Shown in pieces: positions 25,942 to 35,124 of a stretch of 64,000 nucleotides of DNA. The notes beneath the pieces were generated by a model. It was not told where the DNA came from, did not search any database, and saw only the letters and a list, made by a program, of their open reading frames with translations. Location: contig NEUU01000003.1 of NCBI GenBank assembly GCA_002304345.1, positions 186,001 to 250,000 of the forward strand, in the 5' to 3' direction. This DNA is from Verrucomicrobia bacterium Tous-C9LFEB. GTDB lineage: Bacteria; Verrucomicrobiota; Verrucomicrobiia; Methylacidiphilales; UBA1321. Position 1 is the first letter of the stretch; every line of letters begins with the position of its first letter. A program made the translations under genes and the position numbers.

Positions 25942-28900
25942 GAATACCACGCGAATGATCCATTTTAGCTTGGCGCTTTTTTTGACATGGGGAGCTACCG
26001 CCCAAGCTGCGGAAGGCGAACAAACGTGGGATTTGGAGGCGGGCGCGCTGCCGCCGGAAGCCACCTTCCGGTTCTGGGACCCGGCGAAGAAAGCGTTTTC
26101 CATCGAAATCAGTGACAAGGAGAAGACGCCGGAAGGCAATCACGCTTTCGAGATTACCGCGGTGCGCGAGAGCGATTCGAAGGACGAATGGAAATGTCAG
26201 TTGATGATGATCTCGACCCTTTCCATCGTGAAGGGGCACACCTACCGGGTGCGTTTCTGGGCGCGGGCCACGGAGCGGGGCGTCACGGAAGCGATGGCGA
26301 ATTTGGGCGCGGCTCCCTACACGGAACTCGGGTCGACGGCGCGGCAGGCCTTTCGACTGGAATCGAGCTGGACGCTTTGCACGTTCGAGTTCACGGCGGA
26401 CCGCGATTGGGATGGCCGCCTCACCGTGCCGCGGATCATGTTCAAGGGCTATCCGGTCGGCGCGAAGATTTTCATCGGGTCCGTTTCCGTGCGGGATTCC
26501 TCGCGGGCGAGTACGCTGGATTTCCGGTCTGTGGCCAACTTCGGTTTTGCCGACGCCAAATCGGCGGACGGCGTGGGCGGCTGGTCGGATCAGGGACCGG
26601 ACAACGACTTCGCGGAATTCCCGGTGCGGCAGAAACTTTTTTGCGGCATTCCCTTTCAGATCGTGGACCCGGCGCAAAATCAGGGCAAGGCGATCGTGGT
26701 GTTCGACAGCCCTTCATTGAAGACCGGCGTGCGGCAGATTTCCCTGCCGGTGAGCGAGGCGGCGCGCGGTCGCAAATATCTTTATCTGTTGCAGACCCTT
26801 TGCGGCTACGCCAAGAGCGGAGAGGAACCGGTGGGGAAAATCCTTTTCACGCTCGAGGATGGCACGGTGCAGGAGCAACCGGTGGTGCCGAGCCGGGACC
26901 TGGCCGATTGGTGGCAGCCGAAAAAGTTGCCGAATGGCCTCGTCGGTTACGTGGGCCGCAACCGTTCTTCCGAGGTGGGGGTGTATCTGTCTCGCTATGA
27001 AATGCCCGGCAAACCGGTGACGAAGATCACGCTGGAATCGGCGGCGGTAAAGCAGTGGATCGTGGTGGGCGCGACGTTATGCGATTTCAGCGCGGAAGAA
27101 GTGCAGGTGCCGGAAGAGCGCATTGTGGCGGGGGAACAGTGGAAGGCGACGGACATGGCGGATCTCCTGGTCAAGTCCGGCAGCGCGCTCGATTTCTCCG
27201 CGCTCGTCACGCGCGAACCCGCTGGCACACAGGGACGCCTGACGGTGAGTGCTCAGGGCCGGCCCGTGTTCGAGAAGACCAAGGACAAGCCGGTGCGCTT
27301 TTTCACCTGTCCGGTTCTGCCCGATCAGGTGTTGAACGAAAAGACCGCCAACACTCATGAGGACATCGACCGTTATGCCGAGGCGATTGCGCGGCAGGGC
27401 TACAACATGGTGCGGTTGCACTTTGTGGATGCGTACCTGATGGGCACGATCCATGCCCGGAAGCTTGAGCCGACTTATTTCGATGATCCGGCGACCATTC
27501 CTTTCGACGCGGCCAACTTCGACCGCATTCTTTATTTCGTCTCGTGCCTGAAAAAACGCGGCGTCTACATCCTCCTCGATCTCGGCACGAACACGAGCGG
27601 CTATACGGATGTCAGCCCGTGGCGCAACAACCTCAAGCCGGGCGAATATCCGCTCCGCCTTTTTGTCGATTCGAAGGTCCGGGCCAATTGGCGCGCGGGG
27701 AATCTGAAGCTCCTCACGACGGTGAATTCCTACACGGGACTTGCCTTGGCGAAGGACCCGATTTTGACGGCGGTGGTTTTCTACAACGAACAAAACACCC
27801 GCTTCACCTACGGATCGAAAGGCAACGATCTCGGCGAGACGTTCTATCCCGCGTGGAAGAAATGGGTGCAGGCCAAATACAAGACGCTCGACGCGCTGCA
27901 AAAGGCGTGGGCGGGCGCGGAGAAATTGCCGTCACCGCTGACCTTCGACAACGTGCCGGTCATTGATGAAGCGCGGTACAACACCGGAGGTCCCCTCGGT
28001 CAGGACATGGCGAAGTTCCTGGTCGAACTCAGCCGCGACCTCACGCAATGGTACGAATCGGTCGTGCGCGAAGCGGGTTATACCGGGCTCACGGTCCAAT
28101 GGGATTTCATCCTGCGCCAGAGCGAATTGCCCTTGCGCGCCATGATGCCGATTGTGGTCATGCACGGCTATCAGGCGCATCCGTCCGATTGGGTGCGGCC
28201 CGGCTCGACCATCGACCAGAGCAGCTCGCTCACCTACGGCGGTGGCTACTTCCGCTGGCTCGTGCCGACGCGCCTGCTGGATCGTCCTTTCCTCATCAGC
28301 GAATACGGTCACACGTTCTGGAATCGCTACCGGCATGAGCAGGGACTCTTCTTCCCGAGCTACGCTTCGCTGCAGGATTGGGATTGCATCGCGCTCAGTC
28401 ACATCCCGACGCATCTCTGGCCGAAGGCGATGGAGTCATTCAACAACACCGGCAATGACCCGATCAACCGCGCTTCCGAAGTCATCGCGGCGCTCGCCTT
28501 CCTGCGCGGCGACGTGTCCCCCTCGAACCATACGGTGGAATTTCCCCTCACGGAAAAAGACATCTTCGACAACGGCAACGCCTATGCCCGCGCGTTCAAC
28601 TACGATCTGTCGATGCTCTACACGCTCTGCAAGGTGGGCGTCAGCTACACCGGCAACCTGACTCCCATCGCGCCCGGCGCGAAGGTGACGCCGACGTTGA
28701 AGATCAAGGCGAGCGACGGCTCGACGTTCAAGGATCATGGCGCGTTCGGCACGGTGGAGAGCGATGCGAAGTCCGAGACCGCCCTGGCCCGCGCAGTGCG
28801 GCAGGTGCGCGAGAGCGGCATTATTGATAAATCCAACGTCACCGATGTCTCGAAGCGGCTTTACCAGAGCGACACGAAGGAACTGACCCTCGGCATGGAC

Positions 28901-29356
28901 GGCGACGGCATGTTGACCGTGATCACGCCGCGCCTCGAAGGGGTGGCCGTGAAGCAGGACAAGCCGCACGTTTTGAAAAATCTGACCGTGAATGCCTGCT
29001 CCGTGCCCGCAGTGGTAGCGGCGGCGTCTCTCGACAAGACGAAGACGCTGGACGCCGCCGAGCGGATCATTGTCGTCTTTTCGACGGATGCTCTCAATAG
29101 CGGCATGCGGTTTTCCTCCCCGGCCCGCACCACGATCCTCGACAACGGCAAGCTGCCGGTGCTGACGCAGGTGGGCAAGGTCTCGGTGACGATTGCCAAT
29201 CGTGCGTTGACCAAGCCGGTCGCCTACGCGCTGAAATTCAACGGGGAGCGCGGCGACAAGTTGCCCGTGACTGTGGAGAATGGCCGGATCACCGTGACGA
29301 TGGACACCGCGAAGCTGGCGATCGGACCGAGCCCGTTTATCGAGATCACGAAGTAG
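25940..29356 (+). CDS. Large secreted glycoside-hydrolase-like protein with N-terminal carbohydrate-binding region
   Basis: 1138 aa. Residues 1-23 are a signal peptide (MNTTRMIHFSLALFLTWGAT then AQA). Residues 30-190 look like a CBM4/9-type jelly roll (GHTYRVRFWARATERG, SWTLCTFEFTADRDWDG). Residues 440-880 form a clan-A-like TIM barrel (YAEAIARQGYNMVRLHFVDA, FDRILYFVSCLKKRGVYILL). Candidate acid/base Glu617 is in VVFYNEQNTRF and candidate nucleophile Glu788 in FLISEYGHTFW. The rest is beta-rich. It likely acts on a plant or algal polysaccharide outside the cytoplasm. Family number not assigned. It stands alone with its own promoter region. Confidence 0.85.
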   Translation: MNTTRMIHFSLALFLTWGATAQAAEGEQTWDLEAGALPPEATFRFWDPAKKAFSIEISDKEKTPEGNHAFEITAVRESDSKDEWKCQLMMISTLSIVKGHTYRVRFWARATERGVTEAMANLGAAPYTELGSTARQAFRLESSWTLCTFEFTADRDWDGRLTVPRIMFKGYPVGAKIFIGSVSVRDSSRASTLDFRSVANFGFADAKSADGVGGWSDQGPDNDFAEFPVRQKLFCGIPFQIVDPAQNQGKAIVVFDSPSLKTGVRQISLPVSEAARGRKYLYLLQTLCGYAKSGEEPVGKILFTLEDGTVQEQPVVPSRDLADWWQPKKLPNGLVGYVGRNRSSEVGVYLSRYEMPGKPVTKITLESAAVKQWIVVGATLCDFSAEEVQVPEERIVAGEQWKATDMADLLVKSGSALDFSALVTREPAGTQGRLTVSAQGRPVFEKTKDKPVRFFTCPVLPDQVLNEKTANTHEDIDRYAEAIARQGYNMVRLHFVDAYLMGTIHARKLEPTYFDDPATIPFDAANFDRILYFVSCLKKRGVYILLDLGTNTSGYTDVSPWRNNLKPGEYPLRLFVDSKVRANWRAGNLKLLTTVNSYTGLALAKDPILTAVVFYNEQNTRFTYGSKGNDLGETFYPAWKKWVQAKYKTLDALQKAWAGAEKLPSPLTFDNVPVIDEARYNTGGPLGQDMAKFLVELSRDLTQWYESVVREAGYTGLTVQWDFILRQSELPLRAMMPIVVMHGYQAHPSDWVRPGSTIDQSSSLTYGGGYFRWLVPTRLLDRPFLISEYGHTFWNRYRHEQGLFFPSYASLQDWDCIALSHIPTHLWPKAMESFNNTGNDPINRASEVIAALAFLRGDVSPSNHTVEFPLTEKDIFDNGNAYARAFNYDLSMLYTLCKVGVSYTGNLTPIAPGAKVTPTLKIKASDGSTFKDHGAFGTVESDAKSETALARAVRQVRESGIIDKSNVTDVSKRLYQSDTKELTLGMDGDGMLTVITPRLEGVAVKQDKPHVLKNLTVNACSVPAVVAAASLDKTKTLDAAERIIVVFSTDALNSGMRFSSPARTTILDNGKLPVLTQVGKVSVTIANRALTKPVAYALKFNGERGDKLPVTVENGRITVTMDTAKLAIGPSPFIEITK

Positions 29357-29448
29357 GCGCTGGGGTGTGTGGAAAACAGTCGTGGCGCGATACAATCGCG
29401 CCCTACAAACGGAGTTCCTGATAGAAATCGGAATTCGCTGTTACCGAG

Positions 29449-29494
29449 AGCGGCGCGCACCGCGCGCCAGCCACTGGGTCCAGCGTCACGCTGG
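29449..29494. repeat. REP-like GC-rich palindromic repeat after nifS
   Basis: Read leftward it starts CCAGCGTGACGCTGGACCCA directly after the nifS stop and continues with GCTGGCGCGCGGTGCGCGCC. Related copies lie at 18357-18405 (after mazG), 25490-25510 and 42839-42877 (after aspS). Confidence 0.6.
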
Positions 29495-30751
29495 CTACTC
29501 GTTGATCTTCGCCATCGTCTCCGCCATCAACTTCTCTTCCTTCTCACGGGCCGCTTCCACGTCGTAGTCGTGGTTGTCGGTGTGGCTCGGGTTGAGGGGA
29601 GACATGGCGCGCAGCTTTTCGATGATCGGGGGGATCACCTTCAGCGCGTAATCCACATCGGCTTCGGTGTTGTAATGGCTGAACGAGAAACGGACGCAAC
29701 TGCGCGCGCGCGCCGGGGTCAGGCCCATCGCGCTGAGAACGTGCGACGGATCGAGCGAGCCGGTCGTGCAGGCGGAACCGGACGAACAGCAGATGCCTTC
29801 CAGATCGAGGCGCAGCAGAATTGCTTCCGCTTCCACGAAGTCGAACGCGATGTTCGACGTGTTCGGCAGGCGCGCATCGCGTTTGCCGTTGATGTAAATA
29901 TTCGGGAGCTTCTCTTCGAGCGTCTTCTCGAACTTGTCGCGCAACGCCCGCACGCGGGTCTGCTCGTCATTCAGGCTCGCGAGGGAAAGTTCAGCCGCTT
30001 TGCCGAGGCCCACGATCGACGCCACGTTCTCCGTGCCGCCGCGCTTGCCGCGTTCCTGGCCGCCGCCCACCACGTAAGGGAGGAGCTTCGTGCGGCGCTT
30101 GACGAACAACACGCCGACGCCCTTCGGGGCATGCAATTTATGGCCGGAGAGCGAGAGGAAATCCACGTTCGTGTCGCGCACATCGATCTTGATTTTACCG
30201 GGGCACTGCACCGCGTCGGTGTGGAAGAGCACGCCCTTCTTATGGCAGATCTCGGCGATTTCCTTGATCGGGAAAATCACGCCGGTCTCGTTGTTGGCGG
30301 TCATGATCGAGACGATGCCCGTATCCTCGTGGATCGAGCTTTCCAATTCCTTCAGGTCGAGTTCGCCCTCAGGGTTCACCTTGAGCCACGTGACCTTGTA
30401 ACCCTGCGTTTCGAGATACTCGCCCTGGTTCATGATGGCGGAGTGTTCGACCGCGGTGGTGACGAGGTGCTTCTTGCCCGTCGTGCGCAGCGCGGACCAG
30501 ATCGCCGTGTTGTCCGATTCGGTGCCGCAGCTCGTGAAGAAAATCTCTTTCGGATCGGCATTGATCAGAGCCGCGACCTTTTCGCGGGCGGCGATCAGGG
30601 ACGCCCCGACGCGTTTGCCGAAGGCGTAGGCGCTGGAAGGATTGCCGTAAAGTTCGGTCAGGTAGGGAACCATGGCTTCGAACACCTCGGGGGCGATGGC
30701 GGTGGTGGCGTTATTGTCGAGGTAGGTGAGTCGTTTGGCTTCCTGATGCAT
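29495..30751 (-). CDS. nifS: Cysteine desulfurase (NifS/IscS type)
   Basis: 418 aa from the ATG at 30751. A TTG two codons earlier is less likely. It is a PLP enzyme of aminotransferase class V: YLDNNATTAIAPEVFEAM, ELYGNPSSAYAFG, FTSCGTESDN and AVEHSA. The PLP lysine is in SLSGHKLHAPKG, and the catalytic loop Cys in CCSSGSACTTGSLDPSHVL, with the HVL-x-AMG motif. It removes sulfur from cysteine for Fe-S clusters or thiolation. The Lys/Glu-rich C-terminal tail (HDYDVEAAREKEEKLMAETM) is longer than in IscS. No iscU or other Fe-S gene is adjacent. Confidence 0.95.
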   Translation of the reverse strand: MHQEAKRLTYLDNNATTAIAPEVFEAMVPYLTELYGNPSSAYAFGKRVGASLIAAREKVAALINADPKEIFFTSCGTESDNTAIWSALRTTGKKHLVTTAVEHSAIMNQGEYLETQGYKVTWLKVNPEGELDLKELESSIHEDTGIVSIMTANNETGVIFPIKEIAEICHKKGVLFHTDAVQCPGKIKIDVRDTNVDFLSLSGHKLHAPKGVGVLFVKRRTKLLPYVVGGGQERGKRGGTENVASIVGLGKAAELSLASLNDEQTRVRALRDKFEKTLEEKLPNIYINGKRDARLPNTSNIAFDFVEAEAILLRLDLEGICCSSGSACTTGSLDPSHVLSAMGLTPARARSCVRFSFSHYNTEADVDYALKVIPPIIEKLRAMSPLNPSHTDNHDYDVEAAREKEEKLMAETMAKINE

Positions 30752-30859
30752 AATCAATTTTCTTTTACGGTTGGGGTGCGATGACTAAGAGAGTCAATGT
30801 ACTGGAGAGAGGGCTTGTTTCAAGTCGATACTCCATGCATAAGAGAATCTAAGCATTAT

Positions 30860-31495
30860 ATGTCAGCCAGAGAAGACAGCCTTAAAAAGCTGGTGGGCGC
30901 CTTGATTCACGATGTGCGCAACCAGATCAATGGAATGGTCCTGGAATTGACCGACCTGCGCGAGCGCTGGCCGGACCCCCGCGTTACGGCGGAAACCGTT
31001 CCCTTGATGAAGCAGGCCATGGAAATGGCCGACCGCCTGCGTGGCGTCCGGGAGCGGCTCGACCCGCCCGCGCCCCGGCTGCAACCGCTGTCCCTTCTCG
31101 AAGCCTGGCCGCAAATCGCGCCCCAAGCCAGGCTCGTGGCTGGTCTGAGCGAAAACGACACCATTGAAATCGACCCGGTTCAAATCAAGCTCGCCGTCGC
31201 GGAATTGATCACCAATGCCGTCGAAGCCAGCAACGGCGCGACTCTTCCCCAAGGCCGCGTTGAACCCGGTCAGCTTGTCCTCATCGTCGAAAATCCCGTC
31301 AACGAAGCGCCCCAACAAATCGAGCAGTGGGGCAAGATCTCCGGCTTCACCACCAAACGCCGTCACCTTGGACTCGGCTGCTCCTACGTCCATGCCGTCG
31401 CCCGCGCCCACGGGGGCCGCTGCGAATGGCATTACGACGACAAAGCGAAACTCGTCCGCGCGGAACTGCGCTTGCCCCTGGCCCAGACGGCGTAG
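30860..31495 (+). CDS. Histidine-kinase-like ATPase without sensor domain
   Basis: 211 aa if started at the ATG at 30860. An upstream ATG at 30797 adds 21 residues without homology signs. The N-terminal helix has LVGALIHDVRNQINGMVLEL, an H-box in which His and Asn of HDxRN are kept. The ATPase domain has the N-box ELITNAVEAS and the G2-box HLGLGCSYVHAVARAHGG. The usual DxGxG (G1) box is replaced by LVLIVENPVN, so ATP binding may be altered. No membrane or sensor domain. No response regulator is adjacent. Divergent from nifS. Confidence 0.78.
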   Translation: MSAREDSLKKLVGALIHDVRNQINGMVLELTDLRERWPDPRVTAETVPLMKQAMEMADRLRGVRERLDPPAPRLQPLSLLEAWPQIAPQARLVAGLSENDTIEIDPVQIKLAVAELITNAVEASNGATLPQGRVEPGQLVLIVENPVNEAPQQIEQWGKISGFTTKRRHLGLGCSYVHAVARAHGGRCEWHYDDKAKLVRAELRLPLAQTA

Positions 31496-31523
31496 CGGAA
31501 GGCTTCACCTCCCGCTCATCCGA

Positions 31524-34500
31524 TCACGGAGCCGTCACATTCAGGCGGATGAACTTCTGCTCCGCGCCCAACGTATCGACTTGATACTGGATAATCGGAT
31601 CGCCCGTCAGCGGATCGGTGCCGACCGTCTGCGTGTTGTCCGGTGTCACCGTCTGCCACGTCTTCAAATCCGTCGACACCTGCACCTCGATATTCAAATC
31701 CGATGCCGCCGGATTCTGGCGATGCTGCAACGTCAGATATTCCTTCGAATCCTGCTCGATCACATTCATCACCGGCAAGGCGCCCTTGTCCGCATCCCCC
31801 AGCGCCGCGCTCGGATCAATGTGGCAGAGATATTTCATCACATTCGCGACGCCATCGTTGTGCGGTTGGGCAGCGGGGCCACTCCAATCGGGATCGGTCA
31901 CGCCGCTAGCGACTTGAGCGTTCCACCATTGATAGAAGGGTTTGAGAGCGAAGTTGGCGACCAGATTGCGATCTGCGCTGACGGTAAAGGTGTAGGTCGA
32001 TGAGGTGCTCACTACCACGCCATTTTCCGTCCAGCTCACGAAAGAATGGAAACTGTCCGGCGTGGCGGTGACGGTTTGAGCGGTATCGAGAGGGATGACT
32101 CCGCCCTCGCTGAGCGTCCCAACCTCACCGCTGGAAGAGGTCAGTGAAAGGCCGTAGGCCTTGGTAATTTTTCGAATGGTTGAATTCAGTGTGTCGGCTA
32201 CGAACAGGTTGCCCTTTTCATCGGTTGCAAGACTTGTGGGCCGGTCGAACGTTGCGATTCTGCCGTCTCCTTCCATCCGGCCGTTATAATTGGGACGGCC
32301 TGCGAAAGTGCGGACGGTTCCATCGGGGGTGATTTTGCGAATCGTGCAATTATCGGTGTCCGCCACATAGAGATTGCCATCGAGATCGATGGCGATGCCG
32401 CGAGGACAGTTAAATTGCGCCTCACTACCTATGCCATCCTGACTGCCCCAGTTGCCGGGTCCACCCGCCAGGGTGGAAACGGTCCCATCCGCGGCGATCT
32501 TACGGATCGCGGGATTCATATAGTCGGTGACAAAAAAATTACCTTTGCCGTCGGCCACAATGCCGGAGGGTTCCATAAACTGGGCCTTGGTACCCATTCC
32601 GTCATCGCTACCGCTCATCTCGGGATTGCCTGCCAGGGTGGTGACTTCTCCGGCTGAGGTGATCTTGCGGATGGTATGGGTCCGGCTGTCGGCTACATAG
32701 AGCGTGCCGTTGCTATCCACGGCAAGGCCCCTGGGCTCATAAAAACGTGCCACGGCCCCACTGCCATTTTCGCTGCCGCTTGTGCCGGCCAATCCGGCAA
32801 CGGTAGTGACAGTTCCATCTGACGTGATCTTTCGAATGGTATGGTTCCGCGTATCGGACACGTAAACGTTCCCTTGACTATCCACGGCTATGCCCGAGGG
32901 CAGATAAAAACGGGCCGCACTTCCCACACCGTCATCACTTCCCGAAACTGCCGGAGTTCCAGCGAGGGTGGTAACGGTCCCATTCGGCGTCATCTTGCGA
33001 ATGGTATGGCTGCGAGTGTCGGCGATGTAAAAATTTCCGAAGCTGTCTCGCGTGATCGCTTCTGGGCATTGAAATCGGGCGAGTTGGCCGACGCCGTCCG
33101 TGGTGCCACTCAGAGGTGCACTGCCTGCGAACGTGCTGACTGCGTAGCGGGAGGCTGTGGTAAAGGTTTGATCGGTTGTGACGGACGTGCCTTTGTCATT
33201 CGAGGCGACGAGGCGGTAGTGGTACGTGGTTCCCGGTACCAAACCGGAGAGAGTGACATGTGCATACTGTCCGATGAAACCATTTGCGGGTGAGAGTGCG
33301 ACGTTGGCGACGCTGCCATAATTGGTTGTCAGACCGTATTCAAACTGCGCGGTGGTCGCCAGTCCCTTGGGATTGACGGTGCCATTCAACGTGATGGCGA
33401 CGGTGGTGAGATCTTGATAGAGGCTCGTCGCAACGACGGGGGTGCTGGTCGGCGCAGCGGAGGTGTCAACTGGAACGCCAACCATAATCCGATTATTTTT
33501 TCTTTCCGAAACGTAAATTTTTCCCTCTTTTCCCACGGCCACGCCTACGACTTCTTGAAATGGATACGGAATGCCGGTCTGATCGGTCAATGTGGCAACG
33601 ATTCCCTCTTGCGTGATTTTCTGAATGGCATTTTTCCCGAAATCCACCACCAGCAAATTTCCCGTCGCGTCCACGATCAATGAGGTCCAAACACAAAAGG
33701 GCAAAGCGTCGCCGAGAGAGGTATGAGTGGCGTATTGACTCGCCCTTCCGTCCGGCGTGATTTTGTAAACAAGGCTGTTTACCCAGTTGCTGGCATAAAG
33801 GGTTCCACTCGCATCGACGGTCAATCCATTTAAATACGGGATAGATACGGGGTACGTGGTTATACTAGTATCCGTATCGCATCCGCTCACGTAGCTAATG
33901 GTCTTGACCACGCCGGTAGGCGTGATTTTACGAATATGGTGGCTGCCACTATCAGCGACGTAGACATTCCCATTATGATCCACCGCGACATCCGTTGGGG
34001 ACGAGAACCGGGCGCTACTACCTGTGCCATCAATGTCCCCCTTCAGGCCGGGACTGCCTGCCAGAGTTCGCACTTTTCCAGTCGGAGTAATTTTGCGAAT
34101 CGTATGGTAAAAGTAGTCTCCCACATACACGTTCCCATTATCATCGACAGCCAGACTACCGCCACTACTACCCAAACGGGCCTCACTGCCGGTTCCGTCT
34201 GCGCTGCCACTCACGCCCGGTTTACCGGCCAGGGTGGAGACCGTTCCATCGGGAGTGATTTTTCGGATCGTATAGTTGGAGCCGTCGGACACGTAGAGAT
34301 TTCCCGCAGCGTCGAGGGCTAATCCATACGGTCTATTGAATCGGGCATTGGTTCCAACACCATCAGCGGAACCCGCTCCCGTTTCCGAACCGGCAAAGAC
34401 AGACCATTGATACGATTGAGCCTGAACCGAAGAAAGAAAGCCAATGATCCAGAGAGCGGTGAGAGCCAGAAAACGAGAGGGAAGGCCAGGGAGACAAGGC

Positions 34501-34571
34501 GCGAAGGTTGAAACAATAGCGGTTTCGAACGCCCATTGCCTGCGTGAAAAACGGTTCCTTCCCCTGTTCAT
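31524..34571 (-). CDS. Secreted NHL-repeat beta-propeller protein
   Basis: 1015 aa. The N-terminus has a long signal-like region (hydrophobic LALTALWIIGFLSSVQAQ, residues 35-52). About eleven NHL repeats follow, each with ARF..P.G.A.D..GN.YV.D....TIRKITP.G.V.TLAG. They fall in two blocks separated by a fibronectin-III-like region (TTAQFEYGLTTNYGSVANVA, YHYRLVASNDKGTSVTTDQT). After the second block come an InlB/bacterial-repeat-like domain (SFHSFVSWTENGVVV...NLVANFAL) and a C-terminal domain ending LTGDPIIQYQVDTL. Propellers of this kind bind protein or carbohydrate ligands at the cell surface. Function unknown. Confidence 0.9.
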   Translation of the reverse strand: MNRGRNRFSRRQWAFETAIVSTFAPCLPGLPSRFLALTALWIIGFLSSVQAQSYQWSVFAGSETGAGSADGVGTNARFNRPYGLALDAAGNLYVSDGSNYTIRKITPDGTVSTLAGKPGVSGSADGTGSEARLGSSGGSLAVDDNGNVYVGDYFYHTIRKITPTGKVRTLAGSPGLKGDIDGTGSSARFSSPTDVAVDHNGNVYVADSGSHHIRKITPTGVVKTISYVSGCDTDTSITTYPVSIPYLNGLTVDASGTLYASNWVNSLVYKITPDGRASQYATHTSLGDALPFCVWTSLIVDATGNLLVVDFGKNAIQKITQEGIVATLTDQTGIPYPFQEVVGVAVGKEGKIYVSERKNNRIMVGVPVDTSAAPTSTPVVATSLYQDLTTVAITLNGTVNPKGLATTAQFEYGLTTNYGSVANVALSPANGFIGQYAHVTLSGLVPGTTYHYRLVASNDKGTSVTTDQTFTTASRYAVSTFAGSAPLSGTTDGVGQLARFQCPEAITRDSFGNFYIADTRSHTIRKMTPNGTVTTLAGTPAVSGSDDGVGSAARFYLPSGIAVDSQGNVYVSDTRNHTIRKITSDGTVTTVAGLAGTSGSENGSGAVARFYEPRGLAVDSNGTLYVADSRTHTIRKITSAGEVTTLAGNPEMSGSDDGMGTKAQFMEPSGIVADGKGNFFVTDYMNPAIRKIAADGTVSTLAGGPGNWGSQDGIGSEAQFNCPRGIAIDLDGNLYVADTDNCTIRKITPDGTVRTFAGRPNYNGRMEGDGRIATFDRPTSLATDEKGNLFVADTLNSTIRKITKAYGLSLTSSSGEVGTLSEGGVIPLDTAQTVTATPDSFHSFVSWTENGVVVSTSSTYTFTVSADRNLVANFALKPFYQWWNAQVASGVTDPDWSGPAAQPHNDGVANVMKYLCHIDPSAALGDADKGALPVMNVIEQDSKEYLTLQHRQNPAASDLNIEVQVSTDLKTWQTVTPDNTQTVGTDPLTGDPIIQYQVDTLGAEQKFIRLNVTAP

Positions 34572-35124
34572 ACGTAATCCCTTGGTGGTCTTGGTCTCGA
34601 ATTTACGGCGGAACTCATTCTGAGTTGAATCGGAATTCGAAAGTTCCAGCCATACTGAGCAGACTCCGTTTCCGGAGCAAGAAAATGACGGATTAGATTG
34701 GATGAACGAGGAGGAGGAGGGCTTATGTCGCGCGGATAGGGTCGTATTCGCAAAAAATATCGCACACGCAGCTCATATAGCTCACCTAACGCAAACGCTC
34801 CGGGGCAGGGTGTGCTTAAATGGGGCCATGAACGGTCGGGAATTTCTCTACGGGCGGGGAGACCTTGGCACTTCGCGTGTGCGTGGGGAGGACTCGCCTA
34901 GCAGCCTGCCAGAGCATCAGGCACTTGGGGAAAGTGGAGACGTTGGGCGACGTTCGGAGCGCGGTACGCGAAATTCGTCCCGCCCGGCGCTACCCCGACG
35001 GCTTCACCCCAGCAGCGTGACGCTGCACTCGGTACTTAAAGGAACTATGGCTCCTGGATCTACCGATTTCCGTAGGCGGCTGCACGGTGTGCCGCCGCCT
35101 ACGGAGTGCAGGGTTCAGCCCTGC
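34572..35124. other. Intergenic, repeat-rich, between two leftward genes
   Basis: 553 bases without a supported gene. A long rightward frame (34702-36651) is the antisense shadow of glyQS extended through repeats. Seen here: family-3 repeat (34753-34803), CAGCGTGACGCTG (35020-35032), GGCGGCTGCA..TGCCGCC-type palindromes (35076-35100) and GCAGGGTTCAGCCCTGC (35108-35124) directly after the glyQS stop. Confidence 0.6.
34753..34803 (+). repeat. Intergenic repeat family 3, copy 2
   Basis: About 50 bp matching 15793-15843 on the opposite strand; core ATATCGCACACGCAGCTCA and CACCTAACGCAAACGCTCC. Similarity fades into the following 30 bases. Confidence 0.65.
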
